Assembly (NCBI GenBank): GCA_949752745.1
Contig: OX457032.1
Location: forward strand, 14,320,336-14,384,335
Direction of reading: 5' to 3'
Source: Protula sp. h YS-2021
Lineage: Eukaryota > Annelida > Polychaeta > Sabellida > Serpulidae
Length of the DNA stretch: 64,000 nucleotides
Made by a program: the position numbers and the translations under genes. Of this stretch, positions 9,267 to 17,271 are shown piece by piece; position 1 is the first letter of the stretch, and the number at the start of each line of letters is the position of its first letter. Below the pieces are notes generated by a model, which was not told where the DNA came from, searched no databases, and worked only from the letters and a program-made list of their open reading frames with translations.

Positions 9267-12200
9267 ATGGAACGTGAAGAGTATGGGAAAGGAGCAAAGA
9301 GACAAAAGATGGAAGAAGATGACATTTGGCCATACGGTCCAGTTCAGTGTGCGGAATGTAATGTAGAATTTCCATCTATGGATACTTTTGAAGCACATAC
9401 ATGCAAAGCTGAGATGAAAACTTTAGTGAAACATGAAGGAAAAGGAGCAAAGAGAGAAAAGATGGAAGAAGATGACATTTGGCCATACGGTCCAGTTCAG
9501 TGTGCAGAATGTAATGTAGAATTTCCATCTATGGATACTTTTGAAGCACATACATGCAAAGCTGAGATGAAAACTTTAGTGAAACATGAAGGGAAAGGAG
9601 CAAAGAGAGAAAAGATGGAAGAAGATGACATTTGGCCATACGGTCCAGTTCAGTGTGCGGAATGTAATGTAGAATTTCCATCTATGGATACTTTTGAAGC
9701 ACATACATGCAAAGCTGAGATGAAAACTTTAGTGAAACATGAAGGAAAAGGAGCAAAGAGAGAAAAGATGGAAGAAGATGACATTTGGCCATACGGTCCA
9801 GTTCAGTGTGCAGAATGTAATGTAGAATTTCCATCTATGGATACTTTTGAAGCACATACATGCAAAGCTGAGATGAAAACTTTAGTGAAACATGAAGGGA
9901 AAGGAGCAAAGAGAGAAAAGATGGAAGAAGATGACATTTGGCCATACGGTCCAGTTCAGTGTGCGGAATGCAATGAAGAGTTTCCATCTATGGATACTTT
10001 TGAGGCACATGCATGTAAACCAGCTGAGATGGAAAATGTGTCTCAAGAACATGTTTCAAAGAAACAAAAGACAGGACAAGTAGGGAGAGGTAGAAGGGTT
10101 AGTCTTGGTGAAAACGCGCAGGAAAAACGGTTTGAGCCCGAGGATGGATCGGATTTACTGCTTGAAATGCGACAGCAAGAGAACCGTATCAAGGCACATT
10201 TGTTGGAGACCTTAAACCATGGAATGAAATGGTACATTGTCGTGCATGCACGTTTCAAGAAACTGACAGCAAATGCAGAAGGTGTTATGGTAGAACAAGT
10301 GGATAATACATTTATCAGTAGTCCAACATATACAGCATACAATCCAGCAGATATTGAGCAGGACCTGCCAGAAGCCTATAAAGAATTATTTACCAAGTTT
10401 GACGAACATGAGCGACAAGGCTCTGGCTGGGTATTGGATAACATACTGTACATTGAAGTACATACAGCTACGTTGGTTCCTCTAGAAGCGAGCAGTTTTA
10501 TTCCACTGCCGAAGAAAGTGAAGAAAACAAAGGGTGTGATAAACATTAAGAATGATGATAACAAGTGTTTCTTATGGTCAGTATTGGCTTACCTTCACCC
10601 TCATGACAACAACCCAAATCGCGTGAATCATTACAAACCATTTGAGAAGGAATTAAAGGTAGAGGGTATGACATTTCCGACACCAATTACTGACATTCCA
10701 AAGTTTGAAAAGGAGAACGATGTAGCCATCAACGTGTTTGGATATGAACAAGATGTAGTTGTTCCAATACAACTTAGTCGAAACGTCAGTGTCAGAGAAA
10801 TCAACTTACTTCTGATTAGCAATGACAAGACGAGGCATTACTGCCTCATCAAGAATTTTAGCAGACTTATGTGTTATCGATCAAAGCATAAGGCTGCATA
10901 TTTTTATTGTTTCAACTGTCTTCACGGGTTTGTACGACAAGATCTTTTAGATAAACATCGTGAAGTGTGTGACAAGAATGGAGCACAACGTTTATCATTT
11001 CCCAAGGAACCATTCATCAAGTTCAAGAATGTGGCTAAACAACAGCGAGCACCGTTTGTGATTTATGCTGACTTTGAATGTTTCACGCAAAAGCATGAAG
11101 AAGGAGACAAGTATCAACATCATCGTCCAAACAGCTTTGCCTATGTGGTTGTGAGCCAGTACAACACACGTGCACCAGTTGTGTATCGAGGAGACAATGT
11201 CGTAAAGGTCTTTTTAGACCATATGGTGAATGAACGCGATCGTATTGTACGTGGTTTAGAGCAACCAAAGGAAATGGTGATGAATCGTGAAGACAAAGAG
11301 AATTTCAAGAACGCCACTGATTGCTACATTTGTCATGAACCTCTAGGAGCAGATCGTGTGAGAGATCATGACCACATCAATGGCAAATATCGTGGAGCAG
11401 CACACAATGAATGCAACTTGCAATTCCGACTTAGAAAAGATCAGCAAGGGGATCAAGATTCTTTTATCATTCCCGTATTTTTCCACAATTTGCGAGGCTA
11501 TGACAGTCACCTTATCATGGAGGAAATTGGAAAATTCAAAGGTGAAACGATTACAGTCATTCCCAACACCATTGAGAAATATATTGCATTCACCCTGAGC
11601 AATCTGAAATTTACAGACAGCTTTCAGTTCATGAGTACCTCTCTACAGAAGTTGGTATCCAACCTTGCAGCAGAAGGGAAAGATAACTTCTACAACATGA
11701 CCTCTCACATTCACGATAGTGATCAACAAGATTTGCTGCTGAGAAAGGGTGTGTACCCCTATGATTACGTGGACGAACCATCCAAGTTTGCTGAAACACA
11801 GCTACCATCAAAGGATAAGTTTTATAGTCAGCTTAGCGAAGAGGACATTAGCGATGAGGATTATGCGCATGCACAGAAGGTGTGGGATACATTCAACTGT
11901 ACAACATTTGGTGAATACCACGACCTGTACCTGAAATCAGATGTGTTATTACTAGCTGACGTGTTTGAAAACTTTCGTCAAGTATGCCTCAACACGTATG
12001 AATTGGATCCTGCTCATTACTATACAGCACCAGGACTGTCGTGGGATGCAATGTTGAAAGCGACAAAGGTGAAGTTGGAATTGATCAATGACATTGACAT
12101 GTACCAAATGGTTGAGCAAGGCATACGTGGAGGAATATCTGTGATCACACACAAGTGTGCGAAAGCGAATAATCCCTACGTAGCAGAATACAATTCTGAG

Positions 12201-13475
12201 ATACCAAACAACTACCTGATGTACCTCGACGCAAACAACTTGTATGGTTGGGCTATGTCACAAAGCATGCCACAAAGAGGATTTATGTGGGTGAGCGAGC
12301 CAGAATCCCTCGACTTCATGGATGTGGATGAAGATGATGACATTGGATTCATTTTGGAAGTGGATTTAGAATATCCAAATTCAATCCATGATCATCATAA
12401 TCACTACCCAGTGGCTCCAGAACGGAAATGTGTCAAAGTTGAAGAATTGTCAGAGTACAGTCAGAAGCTGCGGAAAGATCTAAACATGAAAGAGAAATCC
12501 AGTGAAAAGCTCATTCCTAACTTGTCTGACAAGAAGAAATATGTACTTCATTACAGGAATTTGCAACAGTACGTCTCACTGGGGTTGAAAGTCACTAAAG
12601 TACATCGCGCCATCATGTTTGAACAGAGCAAATGGTTGGCAAAATACATTGCCTTGAACACGGAAAAGAGAAAATTGGCCAAGAACCCATTTGAGAAAGA
12701 CTTCTTCAAACTGATGAACAACTCGGTGTTTGGCAAAACCATGGAAAATGTGAGAAAGCGAATCAATGTTGAACTTGTTCACAAGGAAAAGCGGTTCAAG
12801 AAACTTGTAGCCAAACCTTCTTTCCACAAATTCAAAATTTTCAACGAAGATTTGACCGCGGTACATTTACGCAAAGTGGATTTGCTTCTGGATAAACCCA
12901 TTCAAGTTGGTTTCACCATTCTCGACCTCAGCAAAGTGCTTATGTTCAACTTTCATTACAACTACATCATGGTCAAGTATCCCAATGCCAAGTTATTGTT
13001 CAGCGACACCGACAGTCTATGTTACGACATAGAAACGGAAGATATCTACAAGGATATGCAGCAGGATGCTGACCTGTTCGACACAAGTGACTATCCGCCG
13101 GATCATTTCCTACATTCCAACGTGAACAAAAAAGTGCTTGGGAAAATGAAGGATGAGACGGCCGGCGTCCCCATTGAAGAGTTTGTTGGACTCAGACCGA
13201 AAATGTACAGTTTATTGTGTGGTGGGAAAGAAAAACGTACGGCCAAAGGCATCACTCGCGCGTGTCAAAGACGCATTAAACATGTGCAGTATAGAGACAG
13301 TTTGTTCAAGAAAACTCAAACGATGGCTACAGGACACATTATCCGAAGTCATAGTCACCAGCTTTTCTCAGAGAAGTTGAGGAAAGTAGCCCTCTCCCCA
13401 TATGACGACAAGCGATATGTGCTGAATGATGGCTATTCCACTTTAGCGCATGGACATTACAAGGCTGTGGTATAA
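9267..13475 (+). CDS. polB: Protein-primed family B DNA polymerase (Polinton PolB), 1402 aa
   Basis: This enzyme replicates the element from a protein primer at the TIRs. Exonuclease motifs: ExoI D602/E604 (YADFECF), ExoII N741-x3-YD (NLRGYD), ExoIII Y888-x3-D892 (YLKSD). Polymerase motifs: A at D988 (YLDANNLYGWAM), B at K1148 (KLMNNSVFG), C at D1247-T-D1249 (SDTDSL), then a KxY-type GLRPKMY. Residues about 686-722 hold a CxxC…DHDHINGKYRG…HNECN module like endonuclease VII/HNH zinc domains. Residues 1-255 are five near-identical 51-aa repeats, each with CAEC…EAHTC, an extra region that varies among elements. Residues 430-530 (NDDNKCFLWSV … HYCLIKN) show a Cys…His arrangement that could be a cysteine-protease-like fold; this is speculative. 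No break is seen. The stop codon is part of the TATA box of the next gene. Confidence 0.95.
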   Translation: MEREEYGKGAKRQKMEEDDIWPYGPVQCAECNVEFPSMDTFEAHTCKAEMKTLVKHEGKGAKREKMEEDDIWPYGPVQCAECNVEFPSMDTFEAHTCKAEMKTLVKHEGKGAKREKMEEDDIWPYGPVQCAECNVEFPSMDTFEAHTCKAEMKTLVKHEGKGAKREKMEEDDIWPYGPVQCAECNVEFPSMDTFEAHTCKAEMKTLVKHEGKGAKREKMEEDDIWPYGPVQCAECNEEFPSMDTFEAHACKPAEMENVSQEHVSKKQKTGQVGRGRRVSLGENAQEKRFEPEDGSDLLLEMRQQENRIKAHLLETLNHGMKWYIVVHARFKKLTANAEGVMVEQVDNTFISSPTYTAYNPADIEQDLPEAYKELFTKFDEHERQGSGWVLDNILYIEVHTATLVPLEASSFIPLPKKVKKTKGVINIKNDDNKCFLWSVLAYLHPHDNNPNRVNHYKPFEKELKVEGMTFPTPITDIPKFEKENDVAINVFGYEQDVVVPIQLSRNVSVREINLLLISNDKTRHYCLIKNFSRLMCYRSKHKAAYFYCFNCLHGFVRQDLLDKHREVCDKNGAQRLSFPKEPFIKFKNVAKQQRAPFVIYADFECFTQKHEEGDKYQHHRPNSFAYVVVSQYNTRAPVVYRGDNVVKVFLDHMVNERDRIVRGLEQPKEMVMNREDKENFKNATDCYICHEPLGADRVRDHDHINGKYRGAAHNECNLQFRLRKDQQGDQDSFIIPVFFHNLRGYDSHLIMEEIGKFKGETITVIPNTIEKYIAFTLSNLKFTDSFQFMSTSLQKLVSNLAAEGKDNFYNMTSHIHDSDQQDLLLRKGVYPYDYVDEPSKFAETQLPSKDKFYSQLSEEDISDEDYAHAQKVWDTFNCTTFGEYHDLYLKSDVLLLADVFENFRQVCLNTYELDPAHYYTAPGLSWDAMLKATKVKLELINDIDMYQMVEQGIRGGISVITHKCAKANNPYVAEYNSEIPNNYLMYLDANNLYGWAMSQSMPQRGFMWVSEPESLDFMDVDEDDDIGFILEVDLEYPNSIHDHHNHYPVAPERKCVKVEELSEYSQKLRKDLNMKEKSSEKLIPNLSDKKKYVLHYRNLQQYVSLGLKVTKVHRAIMFEQSKWLAKYIALNTEKRKLAKNPFEKDFFKLMNNSVFGKTMENVRKRINVELVHKEKRFKKLVAKPSFHKFKIFNEDLTAVHLRKVDLLLDKPIQVGFTILDLSKVLMFNFHYNYIMVKYPNAKLLFSDTDSLCYDIETEDIYKDMQQDADLFDTSDYPPDHFLHSNVNKKVLGKMKDETAGVPIEEFVGLRPKMYSLLCGGKEKRTAKGITRACQRRIKHVQYRDSLFKKTQTMATGHIIRSHSHQLFSEKLRKVALSPYDDKRYVLNDGYSTLAHGHYKAVV
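9278..10035 (+). repeat. Five tandem 153-bp repeats encoding C2HC-type zinc fingers in PolB
   Basis: The unit starts (gacatttggcc) are at 9321, 9474, 9627, 9780 and 9933, exactly 153 bp apart. Each encodes CxxC-x12-H-x-C. Silent marks alternate: gcggaatg in copies 1, 3, 5 and gcagaatg in 2, 4; gaaggaaaagg precedes copies 2 and 4 and gaagggaaagg copies 3 and 5. The array therefore grew by duplication of a 306-bp dimer. Copy 5 has diverged most (NEEF, AHAC). Confidence 0.95.
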
Positions 13476-13480
13476 AAGGG
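13471..13480 (+). promoter_or_regulatory. TATA box overlapping the PolB stop codon
   Basis: TATAAAAGGG starts inside the penultimate PolB codon (gta) and contains its stop codon TAA. It lies 53-62 nt before the next ATG (13533). Confidence 0.65.
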
Positions 13481-13532
13481 GGAGGTCCTCCAACGGAAGA
13501 GTTATTTGAGGTGTGAACATTGAAGCGTTAAC

Positions 13533-13889
13533 ATGGAACGTGAAAGTCGTAAGAGATCTACAACTGATATGGATACTCTTGCAGATGCAGTTAAAGACTT
13601 AAAAGTGAAAAATCCTACCACTACCATCAAGAAATTGAAAGTGGAGACAGCACCAACACCACAGTCGTGGGATGGAATGCTTTCTCTAGGAAATGGAAAG
13701 TATATCAAGATTATGAAACAAAGCAATGAAGGAGTGGTAAACATTCGCAAGTACCTGAGAGATGAGGGGACTGGAAAAAACCGTCCAACGAAAAAGGGTA
13801 TCTTGCTGACAATACCTGAATGGAAAATGTTGAAGAAGCAGGTGAAAGAAGTGGATAAAAGGCTTCGCAGACAAGAAGGTGGCTCATAA
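13533..13889 (+). CDS. PC4/p15-like single-stranded DNA-binding protein, 118 aa
   Basis: Residues about 50-110 fit the PC4 (SUB1/p15) fold: a GNGKYIKIMKQ strand, VVNIRKYLRDEG, PTKKGILLTIPEW and the amphipathic helix MLKKQVKEVD. The conserved IRxY, KKGI.L and W of the family are present. The N-terminal 45 residues are basic and probably disordered. PC4 binds ssDNA and melted duplex as a dimer, and PC4-like proteins occur in phages and eukaryotes. In a protein-primed replicon, which exposes long single strands, an ssDNA-coating role like adenovirus DBP or phi29 p5 is a reasonable inference. Its own TATA box overlaps the PolB stop; three related small genes follow at 12, 54 and less than 0 nt. 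Confidence 0.75.
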   Translation: MERESRKRSTTDMDTLADAVKDLKVKNPTTTIKKLKVETAPTPQSWDGMLSLGNGKYIKIMKQSNEGVVNIRKYLRDEGTGKNRPTKKGILLTIPEWKMLKKQVKEVDKRLRRQEGGS

Positions 13890-13901
13890 CAAGGTAAAAA
13901 C

Positions 13902-14273
13902 ATGAATGCACTCATGCTGAACGGTGGTGCTTACCTTACTGTAAATGATAGGAATGAAGTGATACTAGATTCTCAGAGAAGTTATCATCGGTTTAAACCT
14001 GAAGTGTGGAAAGACTTTAAAAACATACCACTTGAACATGGGTTTAAACGTAGACTTGAAAATAAAGTGGAAGTGACGGTGGCTGAATATGATTCTAACA
14101 TACGTGTAGAAATCTGTAGAAATCTTTTACAGGATTATCCAGAGGATTATAAGGGAGTTGTGCCAGATACACCATATACAGATTTGATCATCTTTGATAT
14201 CAAGAACTGGCGCGCAGTCTTACGATTCCTAGAAGTGATACAACATCCACTCTTCACCATCTTGCGAGCATAA
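13902..14273 (+). CDS. Probable diverged PC4-like protein, 123 aa
   Basis: Starts 12 nt after the previous stop. Two weak PC4-like halves can be seen: residues 9-40 (AYLTVNDRNEVIL … FKPEVWKDF) and 52-118 (VEVTVAEYDSNIRVEICRNLL … TDLIIFDIKNWRAVLRFLEVI), each with the strand-strand-W-helix order. The KKGI signature is lost. The DNA just after its stop (14270-14305) repeats the tail of the upstream gene, showing that the pair arose by tandem duplication. Function is inferred only from kinship; it could have become a structural or regulatory partner. Confidence 0.6.
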   Translation: MNALMLNGGAYLTVNDRNEVILDSQRSYHRFKPEVWKDFKNIPLEHGFKRRLENKVEVTVAEYDSNIRVEICRNLLQDYPEDYKGVVPDTPYTDLIIFDIKNWRAVLRFLEVIQHPLFTILRA

Positions 14274-14327
14274 AAACGTCTTTGCAGACAAGGAGACAGC
14301 TCATAGTTCATCTGACTGTTGAACGAG

Positions 14328-14669
14328 ATGGAAGACTTTTTATCGGAATATGAACCCATTACGCATGGATTCTCATATCTGAGAAACGTATATGATGACA
14401 TCGTGCTAAAACATTTTGGAAAGTATATCATTCTATCAACTGACGAACAATCTGTGTTGAAAGACCATCTAGAGAAGCTGAGGATACCTGGCTTTCTCCT
14501 GAAACTCTCAGAGGATTTAGAAGTGCGTGTGACTGAGAACTATTTAGACGTGTTTGTACGATTTCGCCAATATGACGAGCTTACAAAATGCTACGACTAC
14601 ATCACCCTCAACACAGTGGAATGGCACGCTCTGTTACAAGCATTGGATTGGAAAGAACCTGACGCTTGA
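14328..14669 (+). CDS. Probable diverged PC4-like protein, 113 aa
   Basis: The first ATG is at 14328 (the frame opens earlier with a TTG). It has the same two-part plan as its neighbour: residues about 10-48 (GFSYLRN … GKYIILSTDEQSVL) and 61-110 (LEVRVTENYLDVFVRFRQYD … YDYITLNTVEWHALLQALD). The second half is the best PC4-like copy after 13533, with the DVFVRF strand and the W-helix. The following gene overlaps its end in the +1 frame. Confidence 0.6.
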   Translation: MEDFLSEYEPITHGFSYLRNVYDDIVLKHFGKYIILSTDEQSVLKDHLEKLRIPGFLLKLSEDLEVRVTENYLDVFVRFRQYDELTKCYDYITLNTVEWHALLQALDWKEPDA

Positions 14670-14952
14670 ATTCAAAGAGGAAGGAGTGCAACTCATGCGA
14701 GGCACCAAGTCCATTGAACTGACACATCCCATGTGTGTTATGGTGATGAACATTGACATGAATGATCATGGATATGAACTGAAACTGTCTGAACACAAAG
14801 ATGTTAAAATAATAAAGTTTGGTAATGGACAGTGTTATGCTAGTTTTCATAACATTTACAAACGTGGATGTAATGTCTATGATACATATATTAATTTAGA
14901 TTGGTATGAATGGCATGTGTTTATTGATGTATTGAATGTATTTGTAAAATAA
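14572..14952 (+). CDS. Probable PC4-like protein overlapping the previous gene; start uncertain
   Basis: The open frame is +1 to the previous gene. The part that looks like the family runs from about 14653 (LTLEFKEEGVQLMRG) to the end (DVKIIKFGNGQCYASFHNIY … TYINLDWYEWHVFIDVL). An ATG at 14572 would give 126 aa, matching sibling lengths, but its first 33 residues would be a shadow of the upstream gene. The next ATG at 14695 gives 85 aa and cuts the first strand. A ribosomal or ancestral frameshift joining it to the previous gene is the third option. A poly(A) signal AATAAA follows at 14998. Confidence 0.55.
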   Translation: MTSLQNATTTSPSTQWNGTLCYKHWIGKNLTLEFKEEGVQLMRGTKSIELTHPMCVMVMNIDMNDHGYELKLSEHKDVKIIKFGNGQCYASFHNIYKRGCNVYDTYINLDWYEWHVFIDVLNVFVK

Positions 14953-14997
14953 AAGCTTAATGTGAAATAATTGTGAAATGTAAATAATGTATAACAC

Positions 14998-15003
14998 AAT
15001 AAA
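14998..15003 (+). terminator. Poly(A) signal of the plus-strand PolB/PC4-like block
   Basis: AATAAA 46 nt after the last plus-strand stop codon, at the convergence point with the minus-strand block. Confidence 0.6.
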
Positions 15004-15032
15004 AAAAAAGAATGTTGTATAAAACTGTCTTG

Positions 15033-15038
15033 TTTATT
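15033..15038 (-). terminator. Poly(A) signal of the minus-strand capsid block
   Basis: Reverse complement AATAAA, 67 nt after the protease stop at 15105. Confidence 0.6.
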
Positions 15039-15104
15039 TACAATATTCATAATACAATTCACAATTACCAACAACTTAACTAATGCAACTTAACTAATAC
15101 AACA

Positions 15105-15542
15105 TCAATAAAATAATGGTTTATAATGTCTATATACAAAATCCTTTACAACAAAATCACCATCACTTCTTCTTAATACATCAATGATTTCAAAAGGACT
15201 ATGTCCTCGAGCTCTTTGAATTATATAATACACACAATAAAATCCACATGTAGAGGATATCGGTGTTTGTAATGGAACTGAATTATAAATGAAATTAAAC
15301 TTTAAAAACTTATTCAAACGACTGTCTATAGGTAAAAGTCCATAAGAGTCAAAATATTCTGCAGGGTCTTCGTCATAATATACTGCCACCCAATGCTCTC
15401 CTGGCTCATCATGATCGTCTGTGTTGATGACATAGGCACCGGGTTGTAAAGATGGTAACTGGTCCATGGCAAACACACCTTGAAACAAGTCTTTTGTCGT
15501 GGCATCATGGGATAGGATGGCTTCTATCTGCTTCGTGTTCAT
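15105..15542 (-). CDS. pro: Adenain-type (C5/Ulp1-like) maturation cysteine protease, 145 aa
   Basis: Polinton protease related to the adenovirus protease, expected to cleave capsid precursor proteins during maturation. The catalytic set is visible: His50 (GEHWVAVY), Asp65 (EYFDSYG), Gln92 of the oxyanion hole (VPLQTP) and Cys99 (STCGFYCVYY), in the H-D-Q-C order of the family. The length is compact but in the range for Polintons. Its ATG overlaps the capsid stop codon (ATGA), the usual capsid-protease linkage, so both probably come from one transcript. Confidence 0.92.
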   Translation of the reverse strand: MNTKQIEAILSHDATTKDLFQGVFAMDQLPSLQPGAYVINTDDHDEPGEHWVAVYYDEDPAEYFDSYGLLPIDSRLNKFLKFNFIYNSVPLQTPISSTCGFYCVYYIIQRARGHSPFEIIDVLRRSDGDFVVKDFVYRHYKPLFY

Positions 15543-16912
15543 GACTGGTAGTCGAATTGAATGCTACGATTTGCACTTATTTCAACAATGTTATCAAATT
15601 CAGCATACACTATAACATTGACTGTATTTTGCAAGGCACCAGCAAAATTCATTTCTAGTCTCAAATTCCCATGTTTGATAAGGGCATAATGATCAGCACC
15701 ATCATAATCAGGTGTTAAGTCAAAAGAAAACAACGAATAACCTCTAGGCCAATCTTCCCGTTTTATAATGGAACTTTTCTCGCCATCCAATCTATCAAAA
15801 GATTTGTAAAGAGTTTCAAAAGCATCAAGATATTTGCCTTGATTTATATCAAGCTTGAGAGGTTTGGATAGGACTGGTTCACCATCAGAGTAAAGCTGCA
15901 TAAAGTTAAGATTAAAATGTTCAAAATTGTATGGATTTCTCAATACTGTTCCAGCAAAGGATTCAGTATGAACCATTCCAATAACAATACGTTTTGGTAA
16001 TTGGCCTAAAAAGATGCTATCTTTCACAAAAGATTGAAATCCAGTTGGAATAGCTAAAACTTTACATTCTTTTCTATTAACAATAAACTTAGCAGGACTT
16101 TTCATCAATGCATCTGCATGTCCCAACTGAATACCTGGACTAACCCTCACTTTGCGAATGGTTAAAAACGCTTCTCTCACTTCTACTTTAAAACCATTAT
16201 TTGCAGCCATTAATACATATCCATCTTTTTGTCTATGTAAACGTAATTTCATACTAACACCATTGGGAAGATAACGATCCTGCTCAAACAAATCTACCCT
16301 TAAACCACCTGTAAGCGCAAACTCACGGCTTAGACGTGTATACAAATAGCGATTATGTAAACCATTATTTCCTGTTTCAGCTATATCACCACCTTCAATA
16401 TTTACATGAAAACCTGATACATATCTTTCATGATTAGGTCTTTTCACCTCATAAGTATTCATTGATCCGGCAGTATCTTTAAAGATGAGACGCATAGAGC
16501 GCTCAGAATGGAGACTTTCTTCCGAGTCATGAATGAGATGAGATATGATGCTAGTATAACCATGGGTATTGTTACTATGTGATATCAAACGATCATTTAG
16601 AAATAATTCAATATTAGACCATAACCCATTAAACAAATCATTGATACATGACACGTTATCATCTACACCACACAGTGTTCCATCGGCCTTGACAATGCGA
16701 CATACAATATGGAGTTTACTGTTCTTTAAATCTAGATATTCTTCTGTACTCGCAGGAATGTAGAATTCTATTGGAGCACCCTCTCTAATGGTAGTCATTG
16801 GTTGATAGTCTACATTATAACTTTTTTCTACAGCAGTTTGCGTTGGTGGTATGTGAAACCATTCTAATGGAGAAAGGCTACATTCACAAGAATGATTATG
16901 AATTAAAGACAT
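15539..16912 (-). CDS. mcp: Major capsid protein, double jelly-roll (hexon), F54H12.2-like, 457 aa
   Basis: The N-terminus (MSLIHNHSCECS … LEWFHIPPTQTAVE) and the following TTIREGAPIEFYIPAS are the hallmark of the invertebrate F54H12.2-like family, identified as Polinton/adintovirus major capsid proteins with a double jelly-roll fold that form pseudo-hexameric capsomers. The whole length is open, with alternating strand-rich segments and no transmembrane segment. The stop overlaps the start of the protease and the ATG lies 2 nt after the stop of the basic protein upstream. Polinton capsid proteins are commonly in this size range, so it appears full length. Confidence 0.92.
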   Translation of the reverse strand: MSLIHNHSCECSLSPLEWFHIPPTQTAVEKSYNVDYQPMTTIREGAPIEFYIPASTEEYLDLKNSKLHIVCRIVKADGTLCGVDDNVSCINDLFNGLWSNIELFLNDRLISHSNNTHGYTSIISHLIHDSEESLHSERSMRLIFKDTAGSMNTYEVKRPNHERYVSGFHVNIEGGDIAETGNNGLHNRYLYTRLSREFALTGGLRVDLFEQDRYLPNGVSMKLRLHRQKDGYVLMAANNGFKVEVREAFLTIRKVRVSPGIQLGHADALMKSPAKFIVNRKECKVLAIPTGFQSFVKDSIFLGQLPKRIVIGMVHTESFAGTVLRNPYNFEHFNLNFMQLYSDGEPVLSKPLKLDINQGKYLDAFETLYKSFDRLDGEKSSIIKREDWPRGYSLFSFDLTPDYDGADHYALIKHGNLRLEMNFAGALQNTVNVIVYAEFDNIVEISANRSIQFDYQS

Positions 16913-16914
16913 GA

Positions 16915-17271
16915 TTAAAAAATATCTTTCTTATGTTTTTTTGATGTTATCCGTTTAGCTGCCTTTCGCCTTCTGACACGTTTTGCTCGTTTCGGTCTCT
17001 TTTGTCCTCGTAACCCACCACCAAACATACGTTGTGCTACTCGACCTGTAACATCTTTCGCGATATCTTTTGCAGCCCTTTTAAGATGTGGTGCAACGAT
17101 TTTAGCCCCTGTCTTAAGCAGTGGAATAGCTTTTCGAGCCAATGATCCCAGTATTGAACCAATACCATCTCCATATTGTATTCGCGCTCCTTTAAATCCT
17201 GGTAATTCTCCACCCACTTGACGAAGAAAATGGTTGCGATAAATAGATGGATTGTGTGTGTATGCTTTCAT
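16915..17271 (-). CDS. Small basic virion protein (adenovirus pVI/pX-like in style), 118 aa
   Basis: Residues 20-80 contain a glycine-rich GDGIGSILGSLARKAIPLL and an amphipathic helix (KTGAKIVAPHLKRAAKDIAKDV); the C-terminal 30 residues are almost all Lys/Arg with KRPKRAKRVRRRKAAKR. Adenovirus membrane-lytic and core proteins (pVI, pX) and their adintovirus counterparts share this amphipathic-plus-basic build. A GLRG/GGGL tract may be a protease site. The gene overlaps the penton stop by 4 nt (ATGA). Role in genome condensation or endosome escape is inferred from composition and position between penton and capsid genes. Confidence 0.7.
   Translation of the reverse strand: MKAYTHNPSIYRNHFLRQVGGELPGFKGARIQYGDGIGSILGSLARKAIPLLKTGAKIVAPHLKRAAKDIAKDVTGRVAQRMFGGGLRGQKRPKRAKRVRRRKAAKRITSKKHKKDIF

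Noticed and set aside
10043..12866. Minus-strand frames of 60-99 aa opposite PolB
   Set aside because: Shadows of the PolB coding strand without independent support.
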